Assembly (NCBI GenBank): GCA_900772575.1
Contig: CAAHEN010000131.1
Location: forward strand, 1-10,311
DNA length: 10,311 nucleotides
Origin: Bacteroidaceae bacterium
Lineage (GTDB): Bacteria; Bacteroidota; Bacteroidia; Bacteroidales; Bacteroidaceae
Reading direction: 5' to 3'
Of this stretch, positions 5,693 through 10,311 are shown one piece after another. The notes below the pieces were generated by a model. It saw only the letters and a list, made by a program, of their open reading frames with translations. It was not told the DNA's origin and did no database searches. The position numbers and the translations under genes were made by a program. Position 1 is the first letter of the stretch, and each line of letters starts with the position of its first letter.

Positions 5693-8344
5693 TCAGTTGG
5701 GGAATGTCGGGCGGGTCATGAACAGTTCGGGGGCATTGGAGATGGACTCAACCATGCCTTCGGGCATCTCTTTGAGGGTACCGTCGGCGACGAGGGCGTC
5801 CATGTCGGCCTTGAACTCATCGTAAGCGGCCTTCGGGAAGATCTGCCAGCCTGTTCCGTAGTCATCGATGCGGATGGCGGTCTGGCGGAGGAAGCCCCAA
5901 GTCTCGAAGTAGGGGAAGAGGTTGTAGCCCGAGAGGCGGCTGACCTTGCGGATGTAGTTGAGAATGTAGGGCATGTTGTTGTCGTACTGTCCGTGGTGGG
6001 CCGTCGTGATATACTTGCACCATACCGAGCCGGGGAAGAGCTCGTTGAGTTTGGCGATGGCGCCGTTCTTATCGTTGTTCTGGGCTGCGGCCACGAGCTC
6101 ATACTTGTCGTAACCGCCCTTCTTCTCGATGGTCGAACCGCCTTCCTGGTCGGTCTGGCGAATGGCCTCGTACCAGTCGGGGGCAAAGTCGGGGAAGCCG
6201 TTCTGGGTGAAGTAGGAGAAGAGCATGATGAAGGGGCAGAGCGTCTCGCCGTTGCCGACCTCACTGTTGCCGAGACCCTTCACCTTGTTCTCTGCCTGGG
6301 TGGGGATCGTGTTGTCCTTCATCTCGAGGCAGAGGTTGTAGTAGTCATCGTTCCACTTCATGCTGGAAGCGTTGTCGTAGGCGTTCTTACGTGCTGTGCT
6401 CGGGTTGGTGACACCGCTGAGGTCGTCCTTCACGAAGTGCTTGCGGGCAGGGGCCCAGTTGTTGATCTTGTCAGACGTGCGGTATCCCATCTTCATGATG
6501 TTGTAGTAGGAGTTCATGTTGTTGGTCACCTCGCCCATGCCTCTCCAGCAGAAGTAGGGGTGAATCTGGTGCTGGTGTCCCCACTCGTGGCTGAGACCCC
6601 AGATGGCGTCGTCGTCAGAGGTGCAGATAGTCTTGCAATTGAGCACGCGCGGTTCTTGGCTGTAGATGAATGAGACGCCGCGTCCGCCCTGGAACATGTA
6701 GTAGGTGTAGTTCACGTAGGCGAAGGTGCGGTTCTTGGGCAGGCGGTTGTACTTGGTGAAGCCGAGCAAGTCGTGCTCCCACTGCACGAGTGAGTCCATG
6801 ACATTGATATACTGGCGGTAGCCCTTCTGGTTGCCGTTGATGTCACGGCAGTAGTCGTGGAGACCCTTGGCGGTCCAGACAGCGTGCATCTTGTTGCCGA
6901 CCACGTCCATGCACCAGTTCTTGGCGTTGCCGGTGATCTCGTGCATCTCGTCGTTGGTCTTCTCGTGCGAGAGGTAGCCGTTGACGGTGGCGTTGACGAA
7001 GTGCACCTTGATGTCGGGCATCTTCTCGGGATTCGCGTCGACATGGTAGTCGATGTAGGCCAAGGCGTCGTAGTCTGAGACGTAGGGTGCCTTGTAGGTG
7101 ATGGTGTTGGCCGGGTCGTACTTGATGACGTTAACACCGTTGGAGAGCGTGTAATCGGTCTCCTGCGGGTTGCCACCGTCAAAGTTGGAACCGACGATAC
7201 CGTTGTACCATGCCACAAACTTGAGGGTGGCCTTCTGTCCGCTGGGCAGTCCGCTGACCACTACAATATAGGTACCGGGGCCGTAGGTGAGGCCTGTCAC
7301 ACCGGGTGTCTGGTCGTAGTACTTGCCGGGGCAGTTCCACAGGTCGGCCAGTGCCTGCACGGAGAGGAGACAGGGGAACTCGGCCACGCGGTAATTCGTG
7401 TCGTACTCCTTGTTGAAGATCTTCGTGGCCAAGCTCTTGACGAATGGATTGGTCAGGTGGTTGATTTCTGCCTGTGTCGTGCCTTCCTTCAGCGTGGTGT
7501 AGAGGCTGTCGGCAAAGATGCCGAACTCCAGCATCTCGGGATCGTTGGCGATGGAGCGTTCAAACTTCATCTCGGCGCAAGAGGCGAAACCGCCGGAACC
7601 GGAGAGCACCTTGAACTTGATGTACTCTGGCTTGGCAATGCCGCCGGGGCCGAAGTCGATGGTCTTCGAGTCGTTGGTGGCCTCCCACTCATAGGTGCCG
7701 ACAAGTTTCTCGGCCTCCCCCTTGGTCTTGGCATAGACCTCCGTCTTGAGGAAGATGCCGTTCGTACCGCTCTGACGCGGCACGTAGGTCACACTGTTGA
7801 TGCTGTCGACATCGGTGAAGTTGTAGGTCAGCGTGACAGGATTGGAAGCCGACACGCCACCGCTATAAGAGGAGTGGTAGAGCGTGCTCGTGTTGTCGTC
7901 GTAAGAGTATTCGATGCCCTCGCCGCTCTGTGTGCTGGACGCCGTGGCGCTGGTGGGATAGATGCGCGATGTCGGCAGTTCGGCTGCCGACCCGTCGGCG
8001 GCCTGGCTGATGGTCAAGGTCTGGCTGACGCCCTTATCGGTGTTGGTGAAGGTGATGCTGGCTGTGCGCGCCTCGCTGTAGAGGTTCTGCGAGAGGTGCA
8101 CATAGACGGTGCCGTCCGTACCCTTGCGGAAGGTGGCCCAGTCGGCAGAGCTGGCAATGTCGTAGGAGACGTTAGCCTTGATGTCGAAGCAGATGGTGCG
8201 CTCCTTGTAATCGACGCTCTGGAGGTGGGGGATGACGATCATCGGGTGCGCGTCATCGGGCAGTGCGTTCTGCGCCTGCACGGGGAATGCAGCGGCGCAG
8301 GCGGCGATGCACAAGGCAAATATGGTATGCTTGATGTTGTTCAT
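5693..8344 (-). CDS. Secreted M60-family (enhancin-like) zinc metallopeptidase with BACON and F5/8-type C domains, probable mucin O-glycoprotein peptidase
   Basis: The 883-residue protein has a signal peptide (cleavage likely VQA|QN after residue 24). A BACON-like beta-sandwich covers about 38-115, with the typical ending TASITFTN...SQTLTISQAA. A discoidin/F5-8C-like carbohydrate-binding module covers about 126-265 (SATASSTQSGEG, YHSSYSG, CAEMKFER). A linker follows, then the M60 N-terminal beta region (about 340-450) and the catalytic domain. The zinc site is HEWGH at 586-590 with E587 catalytic; E605 in GMGEVTNN is the probable third zinc ligand. BACON + CBM + M60 is the layout of Bacteroides BT4244, and characterised M60 enzymes of this type cut next to O-glycans in mucins; this activity is inferred here. 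It follows the LRR gene by 38 nt, so the two form an operon, and a terminator lies behind it. It has no type IX sorting tail. IAAC at 13-16 could also be read as a lipobox, but no surface-export acidic motif follows. Confidence 0.92.
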   Translation of the reverse strand: MNNIKHTIFALCIAACAAAFPVQAQNALPDDAHPMIVIPHLQSVDYKERTICFDIKANVSYDIASSADWATFRKGTDGTVYVHLSQNLYSEARTASITFTNTDKGVSQTLTISQAADGSAAELPTSRIYPTSATASSTQSGEGIEYSYDDNTSTLYHSSYSGGVSASNPVTLTYNFTDVDSINSVTYVPRQSGTNGIFLKTEVYAKTKGEAEKLVGTYEWEATNDSKTIDFGPGGIAKPEYIKFKVLSGSGGFASCAEMKFERSIANDPEMLEFGIFADSLYTTLKEGTTQAEINHLTNPFVKSLATKIFNKEYDTNYRVAEFPCLLSVQALADLWNCPGKYYDQTPGVTGLTYGPGTYIVVVSGLPSGQKATLKFVAWYNGIVGSNFDGGNPQETDYTLSNGVNVIKYDPANTITYKAPYVSDYDALAYIDYHVDANPEKMPDIKVHFVNATVNGYLSHEKTNDEMHEITGNAKNWCMDVVGNKMHAVWTAKGLHDYCRDINGNQKGYRQYINVMDSLVQWEHDLLGFTKYNRLPKNRTFAYVNYTYYMFQGGRGVSFIYSQEPRVLNCKTICTSDDDAIWGLSHEWGHQHQIHPYFCWRGMGEVTNNMNSYYNIMKMGYRTSDKINNWAPARKHFVKDDLSGVTNPSTARKNAYDNASSMKWNDDYYNLCLEMKDNTIPTQAENKVKGLGNSEVGNGETLCPFIMLFSYFTQNGFPDFAPDWYEAIRQTDQEGGSTIEKKGGYDKYELVAAAQNNDKNGAIAKLNELFPGSVWCKYITTAHHGQYDNNMPYILNYIRKVSRLSGYNLFPYFETWGFLRQTAIRIDDYGTGWQIFPKAAYDEFKADMDALVADGTLKEMPEGMVESISNAPELFMTRPTFPN

Positions 8345-8382
8345 GACTTCTTGATGAGCTGTATGGATGTTGGTGTGTTGGG

Positions 8383-9933
8383 TTACAGGGCCACCTTCTG
8401 GCCATTGACGATATAGATGCCGGTAGGCAGGCTGAGTGTGGTCTGGCCGTCGACGGTGCCCGTCCAGACGGTGCGGCCATCAGTGCCGACGACGGTCGCC
8501 TTCACCGCTGCGGCGGTGGCGGTGAGCGTGAGCGTGCCATGGGCCGCTGTGACGTTCAAGCCATCGTCGGTGGTCGGGATGGTGCCGATGCCGGTGGTAG
8601 ACTCCTCGCCGATGGCGATATCAGAGGTCTCGATATAGAAGCCGGCGCTCTTGTAGGCGTTGTTGCCCGTGATGCGGGCAAAGGCCCTGCCGTGGGGCGT
8701 GAAGAAGGTGTACTTGCCCGAGCTGACGAAGTAGTCGTTGGGCGCGGAGGACGTCTTGCCCTGTGCGAGCTGTATGGTGTCGCCACTGGCCTCAACGGCA
8801 TACCACAGTGTCGTGCCCTCGCTCATCCCTGAGGAGGAGGCAGTCACGCCGATATAGCGCAGGCTGTTGATGTCCAGCTGGTTCTGGGTGCGCGTGGCCC
8901 ACGTGGAGAGGGTGACGTAGGGGACGCCGTCTTTGTCCAGCACATTGTCGTAACCGGAGATATCCACCTTGGCCTGCGGCATGAAACTGATGTAGGGCGG
9001 CATCACGGCCTTCAGCGGCAGTGCGTTGAATGTCAGTTTGTTTCCAGAGAGATTGAGCGTGTTGAGCTTTGTCTTGGCCGGCAGGTAGAGCGTGGATAGC
9101 CTGTTGTTGGCCACAGAGAGGTCATAGAGCGACGCGTTGCCGCTCAGATCGAGTGTGGCGGTGATGGCATTGTCGTCTATCACCAACTGTTGGAGCGTCG
9201 TGGTCGATGTCGGCAGTGTCAGGGAGGTGATGCCATTGCCGTTGCAGACAAGTGTCGACAGGCCAGTGCACTTGCTGGCGTTGAGCGTCTTGATCTGGTT
9301 GTCGCTGCAGATGAACATGTCCAGATTGGGGTTGCTCGTGAGGTAGGTCGTCGTAAAGGCGTTGTTGCTGATGTCCACGGCCCTCAGGCTGGCGGCACGG
9401 ATGACGAACGTGCCGCTGAGCTTGTTGTTGGCCACGTTGAAATTCTCGATGGCCTTGAGGTCGCTCTCCGGGTAACTGGCCTTGGTGTACTCGATGGCGG
9501 TCAGTGCGTTGTTGGCGGCATTGAAGTCGCGGAGCGCGTTCATGTCCTTGAGGTCGATGGTCTCAAGGGCATTGTCCTGACAGTAGAGAGACTCCAAGTC
9601 GCGGGCGTTGCTGAGGTCGATGCTCGTGACGCCGCAACCGGCGCACGAGAACATGGTCCAAGTCTTGTTGCTGGAGACCCGGATGGTCGAGCCCTTGACG
9701 GTTCCCTTGATTTCGGCGATCGGGTCGTTGTCATCGACATAGGTCTGGGGATTGCCGTCACCCCAGTCGACAGTGACGCCCTCGTTGGTGAGATTGACGA
9801 GCAGTGTGATTTCGCTGCCGACAGCCTTGGACGTCGTCAGCGTGACGCTACGCTCCTGGGCCGACAGAGCCGTGCCCCCAAGCAGGAAACTCCCGGCCAG
9901 CAGGGCTGAAGCGAGGTAACAATGTTTGTTCAT
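8383..9933 (-). CDS. Secreted leucine-rich-repeat protein with PKD-like N-terminal motif and type IX secretion-like C-terminal tail
   Basis: The 516-residue protein starts with a signal peptide (likely cleavage LSA|QE after residue 25). Residues 53-65 (VTVDWGDGNPQTY) resemble the strand-turn motif of PKD-like and other Bacteroidota surface modules. From about 93 to 305 there are internalin-like leucine-rich repeats of roughly 20-23 residues with the pattern L..L.(C/V).(D/N)N.(L/I)..L.L, for example LESLYCQDNALETIDL and LSTLVCNGNGITSLTL. A segment of unknown fold (about 320-445) follows. The end (about 455-516) carries VVGTDGRTVW and SLPTGIYIVNGQKV, the hallmark of Por/type IX secretion C-terminal sorting domains, implying export through the outer membrane and surface anchoring or release. 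It is the first gene of a unit with the M60 peptidase and has its own promoter upstream. No enzyme motif is visible; a binding or adhesion role is inference. Confidence 0.85.
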   Translation of the reverse strand: MNKHCYLASALLAGSFLLGGTALSAQERSVTLTTSKAVGSEITLLVNLTNEGVTVDWGDGNPQTYVDDNDPIAEIKGTVKGSTIRVSSNKTWTMFSCAGCGVTSIDLSNARDLESLYCQDNALETIDLKDMNALRDFNAANNALTAIEYTKASYPESDLKAIENFNVANNKLSGTFVIRAASLRAVDISNNAFTTTYLTSNPNLDMFICSDNQIKTLNASKCTGLSTLVCNGNGITSLTLPTSTTTLQQLVIDDNAITATLDLSGNASLYDLSVANNRLSTLYLPAKTKLNTLNLSGNKLTFNALPLKAVMPPYISFMPQAKVDISGYDNVLDKDGVPYVTLSTWATRTQNQLDINSLRYIGVTASSSGMSEGTTLWYAVEASGDTIQLAQGKTSSAPNDYFVSSGKYTFFTPHGRAFARITGNNAYKSAGFYIETSDIAIGEESTTGIGTIPTTDDGLNVTAAHGTLTLTATAAAVKATVVGTDGRTVWTGTVDGQTTLSLPTGIYIVNGQKVAL

Positions 9934-10020
9934 ATACGAATGTTTGTTTGTGAATTCTTTTTTGTGGTGTGATTGTAAGGTACAGCCTTAGTCCACGTAG
10001 AAAAGCAATTGCCGGAGCCG

Positions 10021-10051
10021 CAAAATTGGGAAAAACTTTTGATTTCACAAA
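10021..10051 (-). promoter_or_regulatory. Bacteroidota-type promoter of the LRR-M60 operon
   Basis: On the minus strand a perfect -33 TTTG (10051-10048) is followed after 19 nt by CAATTTTG (10028-10021), which matches TAnnTTTG except for the first base. Transcription would start near 10014, leaving an A-rich leader of about 80 nt before the ATG at 9933. No Shine-Dalgarno is visible in front of the start, as usual in this phylum. Confidence 0.6.
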
Positions 10052-10060
10052 AAGTGCTCT

Positions 10061-10311
10061 TACAAAATATGATTAAACTATATTGCTGGCGGTAAAACTA
10101 GAACACCATAATAGGCATCTTCCTTGCGGTTGGCGAGCCTGGGACGCCCGAGGTTGCCTGACGGCCCCATAATATAGCATCGCGCCACCCACCGCTTCAC
10201 CTTTTTGCGCCGATTGCCGGAATGGTGCCTTAACTTATTTAACCTTCAAGCCGGTTTGGCGTGTTAAAATGGGGCTCTGGCTAAACTTCCCCGGAGCAAA
10301 TCTGAATTTGC
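10061..10311. other. Unassigned lower-GC region at the right edge, no complete gene recognised
   Basis: These 251 nt are visibly less GC-rich than the genes to the left and hold no complete open frame of useful size. Seen directly: an AT-rich, near-palindromic block TTAACTTATTTAACC (10230-10244); a perfect 6-bp hairpin GCAAAT-CTGA-ATTTGC at the very end (10296-10311); and a weaker pairing GCTCTGG/CCGGAGC just before it. A minus-strand frame entering from beyond the window runs 24 codons (10309-10238) to a TAA at 10235-10237. A plus-strand frame opens with ATG at 10269 and leaves the window. Either could be the edge of a neighbouring gene, but neither tail is recognised. Confidence 0.4.

Noticed and set aside
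5666..6673. Long plus-strand open frame (335 codons) opposite the M60 gene
   Set aside because: It is the antisense shadow of a clearly recognised peptidase, with a Val/Gly/Leu-rich low-information translation and no family motif.
8345..8382. Possible separate promoter between the LRR and M60 genes
   Set aside because: The 38-nt gap has no TAnnTTTG box on the minus strand, so co-transcription is the simpler reading.
7457..8416. Long plus-strand open frame (319 codons) opposite the 5' part of the M60 gene
   Set aside because: It is complementary to the BACON/F5-8C coding region, lacks a promoter or recognisable domain, and reflects high GC with few stop codons.

Overview
The window looks like chromosomal DNA from a fairly GC-rich member of the Bacteroidales (Prevotella- or Muribaculaceae-like). 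The evidence is: (1) an argF' gene of the N-succinylornithine carbamoyltransferase type, the arginine route known from Bacteroides; (2) Bacteroidota-type promoters (TTTG / about 20 nt / TAnnTTTG) in front of three transcription units; (3) start codons without clear Shine-Dalgarno sequences; (4) a surface-protein set of a BACON + F5/8C + M60 peptidase, a leucine-rich-repeat protein with a type IX secretion-like C-terminal tail, and a carboxypeptidase-regulatory/plug/beta-barrel outer-membrane protein. Genus cannot be decided from the sequence alone.

Layout. Positions 1-128 hold the last 41 codons of a small membrane protein (UPF0126/TRIC-like), followed after 61 nt by argF' (190-1155). A 127-nt gap then carries a strong hairpin, a 9-bp tandem repeat and a promoter, leading into fabI (1283-2140), the NADH enoyl-ACP reductase. 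From 2141 to 2375 there is a convergent junction with two strong stem-loops. Everything from 2376 to 9933 is on the minus strand. In transcription order it is the LRR protein (9933-8383), then the M60 peptidase (8344-5693) only 38 nt later, then a terminator, and then an independently promoted outer-membrane beta-barrel protein (5417-2376). Positions 9934-10311 hold the promoter of the LRR-M60 unit and about 250 bp of lower-GC DNA in which I see no complete gene.

How the genes fit together. The left part is housekeeping (arginine synthesis, fatty-acid elongation). The right part is cell-envelope and host-interaction material. The LRR and M60 genes form a probable two-gene operon, and by family knowledge M60 enzymes of this architecture cleave mucin-type O-glycoproteins. 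The LRR protein may therefore be a surface-anchored adhesin or binding partner for the secreted peptidase; that link is inference. The outer-membrane barrel has no SusD-like partner and is not an obvious SusC.

No CRISPR array, rRNA, tRNA, transposase or phage gene was seen. The most noteworthy points are the hairpin/tandem-repeat architecture on the fabI promoter, the LRR-M60 pair, the Ser90 substitution in the argF' specificity loop, and the unassigned right edge.
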